Assembly: GCA_016169945.1 (NCBI GenBank)
Contig: JADLSH010000367.1
Span: 496,001 to 560,000, forward strand
Origin: Trachythela sp. YZ-2020
Lineage: Eukaryota; Cnidaria; Anthozoa; Malacalcyonacea; Clavulariidae
DNA length: 64,000 bases
Reading direction: 5' to 3'
The position numbers and the translations under genes are program-made. A model generated the notes under the pieces. That model was not told the DNA's origin. It saw nothing but the letters and a program-made list of their open reading frames with translations, and made no database searches. The number at the start of each line of letters is the position of its first letter. Position 1 is the stretch's first letter. Below, piece after piece: positions 1 to 12,340 of this stretch.

Positions 1-181
1 TATCGAATCACACTCTGCGGATGCCAGTTAATATAATTATTTTGATCAATAATTAAGTAATATTAATATTTTTCTCTGCAGTGTTGTAGGGTAGTTAGTT
101 TGCTTCAAACGGTAACCCGTCAAAGGTTTATTCCGAAATACGACGCCACATTTACCAAAGAAACTTAATGGTATCATCTTA

Positions 182-751
182 GGGACCGCTCATTTTTTTT
201 ATCTGGGAGGGGGGGGCTGGTGGGATTTAGTGTGCCATCTTAAATCTTTAGCATGGCCGACCCCTTCACACTGAACTTTTTCCCAGTGACCCACCCCTAA
301 ATAATGATATTTTTCAGATGACCCACCCTCAACCTTCTCTCCTAAAAATTCCAAAGTACGTGTAACCAAAGCTTTTAATACTGTTGACAGTAAGTTATAC
401 CGTCCTATGAACAGATAGAACAAGTTGTAACTATGTTGTAAATATCTTGCTGATGCTCAAAATGTGTCAAGATTAATTTAAGCAGCTGTTGCAAGGCTGA
501 GCTCTGCAATTGTTTAGTCATTCTATTAGGTCTTGCTAGGTAGGTGGGTCCGTGGGAAAATGTTGAAATTTAGTAGCCCAGAATCGCCATTTCGTGCGCT
601 TTCAGGATGTATCGTTTTGTGTGCCCCCCTCCCCCCCTTGCCAACATTTTTTTCGCGTGGCCCACTCTTTTAAGGCCATCTTTTTTGGATGGCTCGCCCC
701 GTAATTCCACGCGCATAAGCGCACCCCCTTCAGATAAAAAATAACTGTCCC
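182..751. mobile_element. Non-autonomous TIR element with TTA duplication
   Basis: The ends are imperfect inverted repeats: the left end starts GGGACCGCTCATTTTTTTTA, and the right end read on the minus strand starts GGGACAGTTATTTTTTATCT. Both sides are flanked by TTA (179-181 and 752-754), as expected for a 3-bp target duplication. The interior is rich in G and C runs and has no convincing gene. It lies in CLPB intron or flanking sequence. A 3-bp TTA duplication is typical of PIF/Harbinger-like elements, but no transposase is present to confirm this. Apart from this element, the stretch 1-1213 shows no further CLPB exon. Confidence 0.6.
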
Positions 752-1213
752 TTAATCAGCCTCTTATGGCCCCAACACCAGTTTCCAAGTACATCAAATC
801 AAAGCCTGCATGTACTATATAAGAAAATGTATGGTGTACATTACATGAGAAAATGTAAAACGCTCCCGTCAGCTTCAATTTCCAGAGCACACCTGCAAAA
901 GCATAGACACTAAATTTCACTGGGGTCGTTCCCAACCCCCCCCCCCCTACACACACACTAATAATTGGAAAAAGTGCTTAAACGATCACTGGTTAACGAA
1001 ATAACTTCGCAGTAACATAAAATATATATTTTCAATAATTTAAGCCCTATACTTACACCATATTTATAGCTGCAAATTTTCGTCTCACGCGTGTGCTTGC
1101 AATATTTCACATTCAACGTGTCTACCAGTCCACCGCCTAGTTTACTGCACTGGTCTTGAAGGATGTAGCAAAATAGCGTGTGGGAACCAAGCAGCAAAAG
1201 ATTATCATCTTAC

Positions 1214-4200
1214 CTCCTTGCATAAGAAGCTTGACTCCTTCATAACTGTCAATAAGACTGGCATAATGCAGAGGTGTAAATCCACAAAAATTTGCATTCT
1301 TGTTTAATCGATGAGAAAATTCGTCTTCACGGATCATTATTACTAGAAAAAGATAATAAGCAAGTCCGGGTTTAGATAGGTAGCTCCACTGCCTGCACAT
1401 GATTTTTTGAACCCCATATTTTGAATTTAGAGTTAGCTCCCTTGATTATGGAGGTAGCGTCGCTCCATGGCTCCCTAACTTCTGCAACCAAACATTTAAA
1501 ATATGTAGTTGTAAATTATGCTAAATCATAATTACGGCCAGTACAGTATACCAATACTGATACCAAATGTTTGTATACACTCACCGTCCATTACTCTCAT
1601 TTTCTTCTTTCCAGCAGTTTTATATGGTGTAGAATATTCATCCCTTATATTTGGGTCAGCACCAGCTTGTAACAGCAGTTTCATTGCCTAAAAAGTGGCA
1701 GGGCAATTAGATGTTAAGATTTTATGTTTTATTGAACTTATATCTACTTGCAGATCTGGCAGATCTGGGTTGGCGGATTTTCAAGGAGGTGTTTCCTAAT
1801 GACCGGAGGAGCTTTCATCAAAATTCCATGGTCGATGTTAAGTTTTTCTGAGGCAGGTAGGAGAAGACTGCGCAGATAAAAAGACTGCATTCAAATAAAA
1901 AGACTGGCACGTAGTAATACCGGTATCAAGGTAGGTAGTCATTCATTGACAAAGGACCTTGGCTTGGATCTGCATGAAAAGTCGGACTTTGCTGTTTTTG
2001 TTCGGAAGATCATTTTCAGGTATAGTACTGCACTGAAGAACTGTAGAGCTACTCAGTGTCCCATTCCTATTAACATGCCGCTAAATTTAGATTTCACTCC
2101 GCCATTTAGCTCATTCTGTGCAGTAATCCCTGCATAGTCATACAATCACACATCACTTTGACAAAATTGTGTACACTTACAGTACCTTATGCTGTCATTC
2201 ATTGCTGCTACATGTAGTGCAGTCCATCCAAGAGAATGTGTTTGATTAACATCACATCCAGCTTCAGATAGTAATCTATACATTGAAAGGCACATCAATT
2301 GGACGTTAATGCAGGGTTAGGAAGGGAGATACACTGTCACACAGTTGGGGTTTCCGTTTAACGATAGGGAGAGGTATAGATGTGCGCATTTGATGCGTTA
2401 TTCAATAATTAAAAGATTTAGTCAAATTTTAAGTATAATGATATAAAGTATACTATAGGAGGGAGAATTCTTTACAGAGCCTTCCTTGTGACTTTTAATG
2501 CAACTAATATCCCAAAGAAAAGTATGACCTGCATGGGCTCTCAAATCTGATCCACAGAGGAGAGGGAATTCAGAATGTGTATGAAGAATGATGTGTTACT
2601 GCTCTCAAAACCTCAAATTCAGACCGCATTGGATTTCAAGTATTTGCACCTAATAGTCTCTTATTTACCGCATAGTTCGCACTTACTTAATGAAATCATG
2701 ATAGATAGATAGATAGTCACTTTCTTTCAAGTTACTGTCTAGATTGTTCCAGATGTTAACCCCTCTATAGGCAAAATAACGTTGACCTCAAACCGTGGAA
2801 TCTGTATTAAATCACAATTCAGCATGCAGCGATTATGAATGGAAGATCTTTCATTAAACTTGTTGCAAAGGTAGATTGGGGTTGTTTACACATCGACCGA
2901 TAGCCAATTAAGTTGTTTGAGAAGGAAGCTACGTAGTCATATTTCTTGGATCCTGTGATTATTTTTCATGCAAAGTTCTGAATTGCTTGGAGTTTCTTTA
3001 TGTTAGAGGATGTTGTGTTTGACCATACTGTGGAACAATAAAGCAGCTTACTAATGACTAATGAAGTGATTATCGTTGTAAGGGTTTTCTTGTCAAAATT
3101 ATTTTTCACTCTATTTATCTGGCACAGTTTATATAAACAAGATGATACAAGTTTGGAGATGTGATGATCATAACTTAAATGGCTGTCCAGTATTATACCT
3201 AGATCTTTGGCAAAATCTACAGGTTTAAGCAGCTTCCCCATAAAAGAGACAGAAATATTGGCATCGAGTTCGTTCATCAACTGTCTGGATCGAACGATCA
3301 TAAATTTTGTTTTATCAGGATTTAATAATAGGTGATTTTCACAGCACCAAGTAGCAACTCTGTGTAGATCCTGTTCCAAGTTACTGACCGCTGTGTCAAC
3401 TTCTGCTCAGGCAAAAGACAACAAAGTTTTTGTGTCATCAACATATGACTCAAGATTGCAGTTGTAAGATGCACAGGGTAAATCATTAGAATAGTAACGG
3501 CGATAGAATGGCCCCTTGAGGTACGCCATGGATGATTGGCAATGGGTCTGATAGAGTAGAGTCGATGCGGGTTGATTGAAAACTGTTAAGTAATTTCTGA
3601 ACCAATCTGCTGTCGCCTGGGAGGCTCCAATACTGTCGCCTTTGAGAGACGCAACAACACTAGAGCTGAAAGTTTATTTTCGTCCATGGCGTCTAAGATG
3701 GTGTCTGTAATGAAAATATTTAGTGTCTCTGTCGAGTGAAGTTTTCGCTTTGATGGGGAGAGCCGATTATTGCTAATTAGGTAAGTACTGAATTGCTCAA
3801 GAGCTATTTTTCACAGACCTTCGACGCTACACCCAGAAGAGAAACTGGACGATCATTTGATGCTATTTCGTAGTCGCCCTCTTTAAGAATAGGAATGACT
3901 TCCGCTTTTTCCACGCCAAAGGGAAATTAGAAGTACGAAGAGAGCACTTAATTATTTCTGTTAAGGGTCCCAAAATGACAGGAAGACAGTCTTTAATAAT
4001 CCGTGGGTTTATCTTGTCTGGACCCGGAGACTTATTGGGAGGTAATGACAAGACAGCCGGTGCACTTCGTCGCAAGTTGATACTCTCAAATACCCACCGC
4101 ATCTATTTTCCTGAACACAGCGCTTCATCGAAGCATTCTCAACTACAGTATACTGTACAAACACTGACATTGGAAATGACAATGTAAGAATTTTTCCTTA

Positions 4201-7200
4201 TTACATGCTAGTCTGTTTCGTGATTGGTTCATGTTCCAAAATATTGAGAGGGCAAGTTGCAGTGGGAGTGTTAAGGCTGTTTTCCATTCAGTGTAAAATG
4301 TCGCGCGATCGACCTTTTGCGATCGTTTTCTTTTGAATTATGAGCCTTCGACCGGAACGGATCCGGAACGCATTTTTTTCATTGCGACAACAGTTGCAAT
4401 CTAGGGGTGTTACATGAGGCAATATTGCTCGGAAGTTGCAGCAAATATTGCCTCGTGTAACATGCCTTGCCTTAAAAGGTGACGGCAATGACTGCAAACG
4501 TATAGTAATAGACATACTGCTCCAGTTCTTTGCCTCGATTTTCTTTGGCTAAATAGCATAGTTTCTCAGACTGACCTGCAACAGAAAATATATTAAAAAC
4601 AATGAATACAGTATGTAGAGTATACACTGCATGTAACCACCAGAACAACATTACATGAAGAAGTATTAGACCAACGAGAAGTACGTATTATCATGCAAGC
4701 ATACAGTATTATAATAAAGTACTGTTTAATTCAATGTGTTTAAAGTTATAAGACTATAACACGACCAAATAAAACGAAAAGAAAACAGTGAATTTTCGGC
4801 TTCATGTTACAAGATCGAAGGACGAAGATGGGCATCAGTGTGAGGCGGTTCTGATAAAGAACGGATAACCGTCCAAATGAAACCCAGTGCAACATGTTTG
4901 AAACCATAGTTGATGTTGAATAGACGGTTAGAATTCTTCGAATCCCTATTAAACAAGCGATTTCTTGGTGAACCTCCAACACAAATTGAAAGCAAGATAA
5001 AAAATTCAACATAAGACGACAACAAGCAGGAGTTCAGCTTGTAAAACTTGTTACACGCCCTGTTACATTGAAATAAATACCGTACCAGGCAGAGGGAAGA
5101 TTTGATTAAATCGGTTTTGAAAACTAATAGTTTTTTGGTTTATCGAAAAACCATCTCATCCAATTCTGAAAATTCCGGTGCGCTAATATATTTTGCGGCC
5201 GCTTTCCACTTCGCATCTGCATTAGTCTTGTTTGAAGTTGTCAGGATGACAATATGACCGCTCTAGTCATTTAGATACGATCAAGATGAAGAAGCCAACC
5301 AATGCCTTGCCTAAGGAATTACTGCCAAGCATAGCTAGAGTGAGATTTTTAGATAGATGGGAGCAAATAATGTCTGAGGTGCGGTGATTGAAAATTAAGA
5401 ATAACTGAGTACCATGAGAATACTACTCTGAACCTTATACGGCTATAGAGCAGGGCGCTATAGAGGTGCTGTATGAATGCGCTAACACCAACGTTAAACT
5501 CCTGAATCTGAAGGTCTCTTTGATTCCGATACTACTCCAATAGCAGGAGCCAAATACAACCACAAACAATGTTGGAAAGTCAAATTTAGAAAAAGAATAG
5601 GCAGCCGTCCAGTTTGTAAAAAATAAAAGTAATTATAAACCCAAAAGAGGTTTTTACAGTCACATAATTATAATTTAACATGTTAATTAATTTATTTAGC
5701 CATTTTTATTTTAAATTTTGGTTTCTTAGATGCAACATTGCATAAAACTGCTCTTTCAGAGAGTCCACAATATGTTGTAGGATATTCAGAAAATATAACA
5801 TGGGATTTGGGAATAAAACCTCTGACAGGATGCAGAATTTTCACACTTTTTGACGATTCATGTCACATTTACAGTGTTCTCATCCTGTCAATTACAATAT
5901 TCATTTTTACCATCTTATAGGCTTCAAAATGATATAATTATAACATACTGGATTGTTAATAATTTAAAAGGGTACTTCTTTCACATGCAAGCACTTAAAG
6001 TTTACAAAGTGTGGATCTACAACAAAGCGCCTTCTCGATATGCTACACAATTGGTTATCAAATGTTGATAAACAAGGAAACTCGCTACGGGTTTGTTTTC
6101 TTGACTTCAGCAAAGCCTTTGATTGTATCAATATTGGATAGAAAAACTTCTAAGTTTAGGAGTGCGTACTAGGTGTTTAAAACCATATTGATGAAATCAC
6201 AAAGAAAGCTGCTATAAACGGTTACATATTATACGAGTTTTAAAGCGTAATGGACTTCCTGCTGATGATCTAAGAACGATCTTCATAACATTAATCAGAT
6301 CAATCCTGCAGTATTGCTGCCCAGTTTGGCATTCAAATCTACAAGCTTATTTATCTGATAAACTTGAACAAATCAAGCGGAGATCATTTCGAATTATATA
6401 CCCTTTTCGATCGTATAATGATGCTCTTTCTTTGTCTGGCTGTCCGTCGTTAGCAGAAAATCGGCAACAGTTATCCCCAAAACTTTTTAAACAGATTAAG
6501 TCGACTAATGATCGTCTCTCGTATTTAATACCAGAAACCAGATTCAATAAACATGGACTACATGGTCGCAATCTAAGAAACAGCGAAAATCTTGACCTTT
6601 TTAAATGTAAAACGTTTTAAGGACAGTTTTTCCCATCTAATGTTAGTTATTTTGATTCAAATAGATAAAGTAGCATTTTATTAATCTTTTAGCTGTACAG
6701 TAAGTTGTAATATATACATATAGAGGATATTACACAGCGGCGCGAAGATATGAATTTTATCTTCGAGTGGTGAAAATAATATTTTACGAATGAGCGCAGC
6801 GAATGAGTAAAATATTGTTTTGAACACGAGAAGATAAAATTCATATCTTCAGGCCACTGTGTAATGTTCTTTTTATTATATAGTCATTGTGAAATTGACA
6901 ACTTCAAAACACAAATTAAGCCATTGGCGGGAAATGATCATGTGATCGATATCCTCACTAGTGAAGATATGGAAAATATGTCACGGCATATTTTCCATAT
7001 CTTACAAGTACATGTAAATGTAAAGTATTTCACTTTACGTAGGTGCCATTTTATAAAGCATGTAGGTACAGTGCTTGAGGACAGCCCACTATTGAATATT
7101 GATCAAGCCATATTTCACCACATTTACATAGCTTATTTATACAGGATAGTGACCAACAAGCCGCCAGTGGCTGCTGGTGCTAACGCTAAGTTTGAAATCT

Positions 7201-9071
7201 GCATTTATGGCACTGTACATGGGCACTTTGTCTTTACTTCCAAATGTAGGAAAACCTTTAGGCAAAATGACAGCGATTGTTGCTTTGAGATTGTTGCTTT
7301 TTGTAACATTTTCTAAGATCACTCATGTTTTCGCTCACTACTCTGGTTCAAGTAAATGAATGCAAAGCCCGGTCGAATTACATAGGGTTGTGAATGCAAT
7401 TTGACCAGGCTTTGCATTTGTTTACTTAAGGAGGCTCCCTACAGTTTTAATTCTGTAGCATGCAAATGTGCTCTAAGGTCCATTATTTGCTCATTTTGCA
7501 AGGTATGGTCACGAGACTTGGCCATCAGATTGCCACAATATTGCGGATTACGAAGAACAAAAAATGTTTTTAAATATTTACGTTGCCATGGAAACAACGC
7601 GATTTAGAGATTGTTGTATTTTTATCTTCTTTCTTAATTTTTTGGATTTTCCTTTGGTAAAACTTTGTAATTTTTTGAACACGAGCACCTAAAGTACAAA
7701 GTATTGAAATATGCGATTTTAAAAAATTCCTTGGAGCCGAATTTTTTTTATTGCAAAAAAACGTTCTTTTGCGATTTAAAAAAATTCGGCTCAGAGGAAT
7801 TTTTTTAAAATCGCATATTTCAATACTTTGTACTTTAGGTGCTCGTATTCAAAAAATAAAAAAGTTTTACCAAAGGAAAATACAAAAAATTTAGAAAGAA
7901 TATAAAAATACGACAATCTCTAAATCGAGTTGTTACCATGGCAACGTAAATATTTAAAAACATTTTTTGTTCTTCGTAATCCGCAATATGGTCGTGTGAA
8001 AAATGAGCAAATAATGGACCTTAGAGCACATTTGCGTGCTACAGAATTAAAACTGTAGGCAGCCTACTTAAATCAGAGTAATAAGCGAAAACATGAGTGA
8101 TATTAAACCTGGTTGCCGTGAACAAACAAACTTTAAATTTTTCAAGATATTTGCAAATAGCTTCAGTCTTTTCTATCTTTCAGAATTCTCTTTAATTTGT
8201 AGAGTAATGGTTGTGTGAATTGAATTACACTTCTCTGGCAAAGAAATAACCAGTATGACCTACAACCGTTTATGCACCTATCAATGTTAATCCCGCGGGG
8301 CGAGGTGCCGGGCAATGGGTGGGACCTTTACAGACTGTGATGTCCCACGCACAAGGATTTTGAAGTCCCAAGATTGCCCCAGGGTGCAGATATTTTAAAT
8401 TTGCTCCTCTGCCCCTAGGAAGTTTGATTGGCCATATAAAAATAGTAATGTAGCCCGAATGGCAGTACCAGCCCAGTCACAACAACAAGACCATACTCTT
8501 ATCTATATTTATTAAAAATGAGTTTTAGTTTTAAAACAGGGAATATATTCACACCACTTCATCCAATAGACCACATTCCCAGCCAAAATCATTTGCCTAG
8601 GTTCAAAGTTAATAGCTGGAATTTTCACACTCATGTTATTCCCAGAGGCAGGGAATACTGCTACTTTTGACAAATGTTGTTGTCCCCTGGGGTGTGGATT
8701 TTGACATTATTCTTTGAGAAATGTCAAAATCCCCACCCTTTTCCCGGCCCCTCCCCCCTCGGGATGAACATTGATAGGTGCATTACCATTTCATAATATT
8801 TGATGTATAACAACAAATGAAACGTTAAATCCAAATAATATATCTTACCATGTCCAGAAGAGTAACACCATACCACTGAACCAACGAGTGCGCTTGCTAA
8901 GCCTGCACTGAGTGTTACTTGTCTTGAAATAAATAAGCCAACATATTTACGATTTGAAAGGTTAACTTGACATAGTCTTCCTCTTATTCTACTTAAATAT
9001 GGCCTTAAAACGTAAAATGACCGCGAGATAAGTTGTAAAGAAATTCTCCACCTTCCTAACCAGCCGGCCAT
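1214..9071 (-). CDS. CLPB: CLPB/SKD3 mitochondrial disaggregase, N-terminal exons
   Basis: CLPB is an AAA+ protein disaggregase of the mitochondrial intermembrane space. Five exons are visible on the minus strand: 8849-9071, 4518-4575, 2186-2275, 1585-1687 and 1214-1342. Exon 1 starts MAGWLGRWRISLQL, a basic presequence-like N terminus, and ends in a hydrophobic stretch (LSAGLASALVGSVVWCYS) placed like the N-terminal hydrophobic segment of human CLPB. The 58-bp exon 2 encodes SEKLCYLAKENRGKELEQ and joins exons 1 and 3 in phase. Exons 3-5 encode ankyrin repeats (LGWTALHVAAMND, LLLQAGADPNIRDEYS, REDEFSHRLN..GFTPLHYASL) that follow human CLPB residue order closely. Exon 4 joins exon 5 in phase. 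The exon 3-4 junction does not close in phase with either visible donor (after 2186 or 2181), so a 1-nt error or a micro-exon is likely. The AAA+ domain lies beyond position 1. The identification is by recalled family similarity, not a search. Confidence 0.88.
2276..2696. other. CLPB intron sequence without visible feature
   Basis: This is AT-rich intron between ankyrin exon 3 and the decayed retrotransposon. I see no open frame with family motifs and no clear terminal repeats. Confidence 0.4.
2697..4105 (-). mobile_element. Decayed non-LTR retrotransposon (CR1/L2/jockey-like RT)
   Basis: Read on the minus strand, 4102-3863 encodes the start of a reverse transcriptase fingers region (PPNKSPGPDKINPRIIKD, then NFPLAWKKAEVIPI after a frameshift). 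3379-2966 encodes the thumb and C-terminal part (HLLLNPDKTKF, DLGIILDSHLSYDHHI, LLYCSTVW). The middle, where the catalytic YADD box should lie (about 3450), is broken by stops and frameshifts. On the plus strand the 3' end is a run of atag units at 2698-2716, a microsatellite tail of the kind seen in CR1/L2 elements. No endonuclease domain is present, so the copy is 5' truncated and inactive. It lies inside a CLPB intron. Confidence 0.8.
4408..4462. repeat. Short hairpin (MITE core)
   Basis: The arms TGTTACATGAGGCAATATTG and its near-complement at 4442-4462 pair around a loop of about 12 nt. It sits just downstream (minus sense) of CLPB exon 2. Outer boundaries and a target duplication are not clear, so it may be the core of a somewhat longer MITE covering 4270-4490. 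Confidence 0.5.
4576..6000. other. CLPB intron 1, no supported feature
   Basis: This is AT-rich intron. Two overlapping minus-strand open frames (about 4746-5025) and a plus-strand frame (5738-5920) have no recognisable motifs or conserved signatures, so I do not call them genes. Confidence 0.4.
6010..6660 (+). mobile_element. Internally deleted non-LTR reverse transcriptase fragment
   Basis: 6020-6130 encodes TTKRLLDMLHNWL and VCFLDFSKAFDCIN, the RT block that includes the first palm aspartate. After a short, broken stretch, 6240-6620 encodes the C-terminal connection region (LIRSILQYCCPVWHSNLQ, LEQIKRRSFRIIYPF, RNLRNSENLDLFKCKTF, then stop). The YADD palm segment is missing, so the copy carries an internal deletion and is dead. 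It is inserted in CLPB intron 1, opposite in orientation to the host gene. Confidence 0.78.
6729..6865. mobile_element. Palindromic MITE, about 137 bp
   Basis: The outer arms ATTACACAG and CTGTGTAAT continue inward as an almost complete palindrome (GAAGATATGAATTTTATCTT and its complement), with a short centre containing GAATGAGCGCAGCGAATGAG. There is no coding capacity. Confidence 0.65.
6963..7003. repeat. Hairpin next to the MITE
   Basis: GAAGATATGGAAAATATG pairs with CATATTTTCCATATCTT across a loop of about 6 nt. The flanks CTCACTAGTGAAGATAT suggest it belongs to another palindromic MITE whose ends I cannot fix. The surrounding 6866-7318 is otherwise unassigned; the open frames there have no motifs. 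Confidence 0.45.
7319..8100. mobile_element. Palindromic MITE split by a nested TTAA element
   Basis: The outer arms TCACTCATGTTTTCGCT (7319 onward) and AGCGAAAACATGAGTGA (ending 8100) are inverted copies. The remaining inner part (7353-7425) completes a hairpin of about 70-bp arms, with ATGCAAAGCC facing GGCTTTGCAT. The right arm is interrupted at TTAA by the element at 7430-8067. A similar sequence recurs in the ACSF2 gene near 58086-58140. Confidence 0.6.
7430..8067. mobile_element. Foldback TIR element with TTAA duplication
   Basis: This 638-bp unit is almost entirely two complementary arms of about 310 bp that meet near 7755. The terminal sequence GGAGGCTCCCTACAGTTTTA is matched on the other strand by GTAGGCTGCCTACAGTTTTA. 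TTAA flanks both ends (7426-7429, 8068-8071), the duplication made by piggyBac and Kolobok elements. The end sequence is shared with the 1.3-kb element at 39870-41178, so they are probably one family. There is no coding capacity. Confidence 0.75.
8273..8782. mobile_element. TIR element with TTA duplication (Harbinger-type MITE)
   Basis: The ends are inverted copies starting TGCACCTATCAATGTT, flanked by TTA at 8270-8272 and 8783-8785. The interior has no transposase. It sits a few dozen bases downstream, in minus sense, of CLPB exon 1. The 3-bp TWA-type duplication suggests PIF/Harbinger mobilisation; this is inference. Confidence 0.65.
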
Positions 9072-11350
9072 ATTGGCCTCTCAGTTCGCAAATCGCCCCC
9101 CTGAATGTGAACTGAATGTGAGCTCAGTGGTGCTATTTATCCTTAAGACAGGGGGGAGTAAATTCTCAATTCCAGCAATGGCGGCCTAAACAGACGAAAG
9201 AACAAACCGAATTTTTCTTCACAGAAATATGGATAAAACATCTACAGATAAATTCAGGTAGACTATCTTTTATTTTGATATTAAATCTAAGGACAGATGT
9301 TTATTTTGATTTTGTAGTCTAGCAGTGATGCATATTTCCAATATTAAATTGCTATAAAAATAGAAATTAAGCTTAAAATCATAATTTTCTGTAGCCAAAC
9401 AAGGCCACAAATATGTTGCATATTATCCCATTACTTGAGTAGTGTAATTGTCTGTCATTTAATAGACAGTGTAAAGCAATAAAGTATGATCCAATGCACT
9501 CTACTTTATTATTGTTATGCTTTCATTGTCTCGTGACTCATGCCAGACATATACTTAGGGGTGAAAAACAAGGAAATGTTCCAAGAAAACAGAATAATCG
9601 TACAGGGATTGAATGGTAAAAATATCTTACAAGCTTTAGTTTTCTCCATGTGCATTGCTTTTGCTGACTTGAAAAGATACCTTAAAACTGCAAGGAAATG
9701 CTGTTTCTGAGGTTCTAAATTTCAAAATTAATATCCCAATCACTCCTATTAGTACACAATAAATTCCCGAGGACTCCCACAATGCAGGAACTTGCCATTC
9801 CTGAGATGCTAGATTTCAAAATTTCCCTGGGGGAAAATATTCCCAGTTAAGTACTGGATGCAGATTGATAATGTTAGTTAAACATTGAATCCAGCTGATT
9901 CTAAAAGTTCAAAAATATTAGAATCTATTCAGTTTTCTAAGAGAAAAGGAGCACATCACCGAAAAGATCCTTGACGATTGAAAATCCCAAGGTTATCATG
10001 AATTTGCCAAGTTCAAAAGTCAAAGTTCTTGGTTGTGCATACTAACCCAAGGTTCCCTGCTATTACAGTAAAAGGAGAATGAGACACTTAAATTGTAGTT
10101 ACATTACTGTATAAAAAATTACATTTCTAACAAAAAATGTCCACTTTTAACTTCAAATTATGGTCAAGGTTAAAAAAAATAATCCATGCACTGCATTTTG
10201 GCAAGAAAAAAATACCTGCCCTGCTTGTTAGTAAAAAACAAATTTTTTTCTGAGAGCAATTCTTCCAACACCCCCCTCAAAAATGTAATGGTCCACCCCT
10301 TATCAATGAAGTCAATGGCACACTGGGAAGAGTTAGACGTCACTTGCAAGGCTAGTGAGACCCATTCATTGGCCCAGGGCAGATTGGGGAATGTGCCGTC
10401 CCCACCCTCAGTCTCGCATCCATGCGCATTGGTTTGCTGTGTACCCACTGAACACTCACCAAGGACGAGAACACTGTGTAGTGTTCTGGATCCACTATCG
10501 CCCCAAATTTCTTGCGAAAGATGCTTAAATACTTGTGTGTGTGTGATTGTAGGACAGAAACTATGGAATATGCAGTCTGTAAAATTCCTTTAATCCTCAT
10601 GTGTGTGGCTAACATGTTATGGATTCTATTATACCATTTATTCCTGAAATGTATAGTATATAGTATATACAGTAGGCACACATAAATGTTTGAGAAGTGA
10701 TGCTATCATTGTTACCCAACTTTTGCAGACCCCTTTGAACAGCTGCCCGGACTGGGTGTTTTGCCCCCTCTCTGCCCCCCCCCCCCCATTGCCAGCCTTG
10801 GTCACTTGTTCAACCCATTTACATTGAACACTTTGCCTGTGACAAATAGGGTACGTAGATAGAAGGTAGGGTACACTCTGCTGCATTATACATGGTTTTC
10901 ACAGTGGTCTGGGACAAACTGGAAGGTATAATACAGAGTATGTATACCCTTGCATCACCAGCACAGTTGCATAATCATGGTAATTTGGTCAACATGTTCA
11001 ATGTTGTCATTTTTAGTGCAAAGTTTCAGTTTGCAACTATTGGGGTGTGAGGCAGAAATTCACGTAAGTGACTCATATATAGACAGATTGATGGATCGAG
11101 TAAACAATCCTGGGGGACTTGCACTTGGAGACGTTGAAAAAAGTTTGATAAATTATCGACCTAATCGTCATGAATTTTGTCTTCGTTTATGGGGATTCGG
11201 GCGATTACACCCTCCGGCTCCGTAACACAATTTTTTGTGAGAACTGCATGCAATTTTGTCTGCCAATCAACGCATATACGGTAGATAAACACGGCGACGT
11301 ATGAGTGAATGCGTGTCGAAAATTGAGAACTAGCATACATATTATGTGCG
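9072..11350. other. CLPB upstream region and intergenic sequence
   Basis: The first 130 bases upstream of the CLPB start codon hold the likely promoter; a GGCGGC-containing stretch near 9178 resembles a GC-rich core element, but no TATA box is evident. The rest contains poly-C runs (near 10780) and motif-free open frames (for example 10186-10593) that I cannot support as genes. VMA21 exon 1 may lie somewhere between here and 15.3 kb. Confidence 0.35.
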
Positions 11351-11360
11351 CCGGAGCCGG

Positions 11361-12263
11361 TGTCACAGCGAATTTGGTCCCCCCGCGGATTTGGTCCCCC
11401 CGGACCATATCCGCTAGCGGATATGGACCCCCTTCCGCGGAAATGGTCCCCCCCCTTCGGTTTTCTTTCCATATTGGCGTATAAAATTAAATATCTGACG
11501 TTTTGACGAAGAACGGCAACAAACATTTACGAAAGTTAAGTAGTAAAAGACTTTATTTAAACACGCTGACTGTCACCATGTCAACCTAAGCTGTTTTTCA
11601 CAAGGGCACGATTCAATTGTTGCGCGTATTTATATGTATTCAGATCACCATTTTTATCTTATGAGTCATCACCTATTGTTTATGGGATTCGGCATTCAGA
11701 ACCATTTAAATGATCTAAATTGGAAGCTAAAATTTACATATTGCTGGCACATGGCCTATTGCTAGTATTTCTTTGGTTGCGTTCAAAGCGTCAGTTTAAT
11801 TGAAATGATAAGATTCTGTTAACATTTACAACTTTGTATTTCCCACTGCTGAGACAAAACATTTAATTAAATGGGAACTACAGTGAAATGTATAGTTCTG
11901 ATTGCAATAAAATCTACTTCTCGTAGTTAAATATATTATAGTGGCAGTGAAATATATTTTTGACAGTGAAATGTAGTTTTGGTTGCAGTAAAATATAGTT
12001 CCTGCAGTCGAAAAGCGCGAGACAATTTACAGGAACGTTTTAACCAAAAAATCTTCGTACACTTTTTCTCTGTTAGATGTAAAGATGATTCAAAACGCTT
12101 TTCATTCGATATTTAATATGCCATACGATAGATTCGCGAGGGGGTCCAAATCCGTGAGAGGGGACCATATCCGCTAGCTGATATGGACCCCCATAGGACC
12201 ATATCCGCTAGCGGATATAGTCCGGGGGGACCATTTTGAGGGGGGGCCAAATCCGCTGTGACA
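11361..12263. mobile_element. TIR element with 10-bp duplication and internal palindromes
   Basis: The ends are inverted copies starting TGTCACAGCG(A/G)ATTTGG. CCGGAGCCGG is present on both sides (11351-11360, 12264-12273), but the target is itself a CCGGAG repeat, so the duplication length is uncertain. Near each end the palindromic unit ATATCCGCTAGCGGATAT recurs between G/C runs. The middle, about 650 bp, is unrelated AT-rich sequence without a gene. An 8-10 bp duplication would fit a MULE-like element. Confidence 0.6.
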
Positions 12264-12340
12264 CCGGAGCCGGAGTTTGGCCTATTTTGCCGGAGCCGGA
12301 GTTTGTTCAACTCCGGTAAAACTCCGGCAGCACTTATTTG
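12264..12340. repeat. CCGGAG minisatellite, left block
   Basis: Degenerate repeats of CCGGAGCCGGAGTTT. A second block of the same repeat lies at 13095-13200. Open frames across it are composition artefacts. Confidence 0.6.

Noticed and set aside
4746..5025. Hydrophobic minus-strand frames resembling a membrane protein
   Set aside because: Two overlapping frames of similar length with no family signature; hydrophobicity follows from AT-rich composition.
5738..6068. Plus-strand frames in CLPB intron 1 as an extra exon or gene
   Set aside because: No recognised motif, opposite strand to CLPB, and no splice signals in a consistent arrangement.
10186..10681. Overlapping open frames of 92-135 codons on both strands
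   Set aside because: Low-complexity, no motifs or splice context, and mutually overlapping frames; treated as chance.
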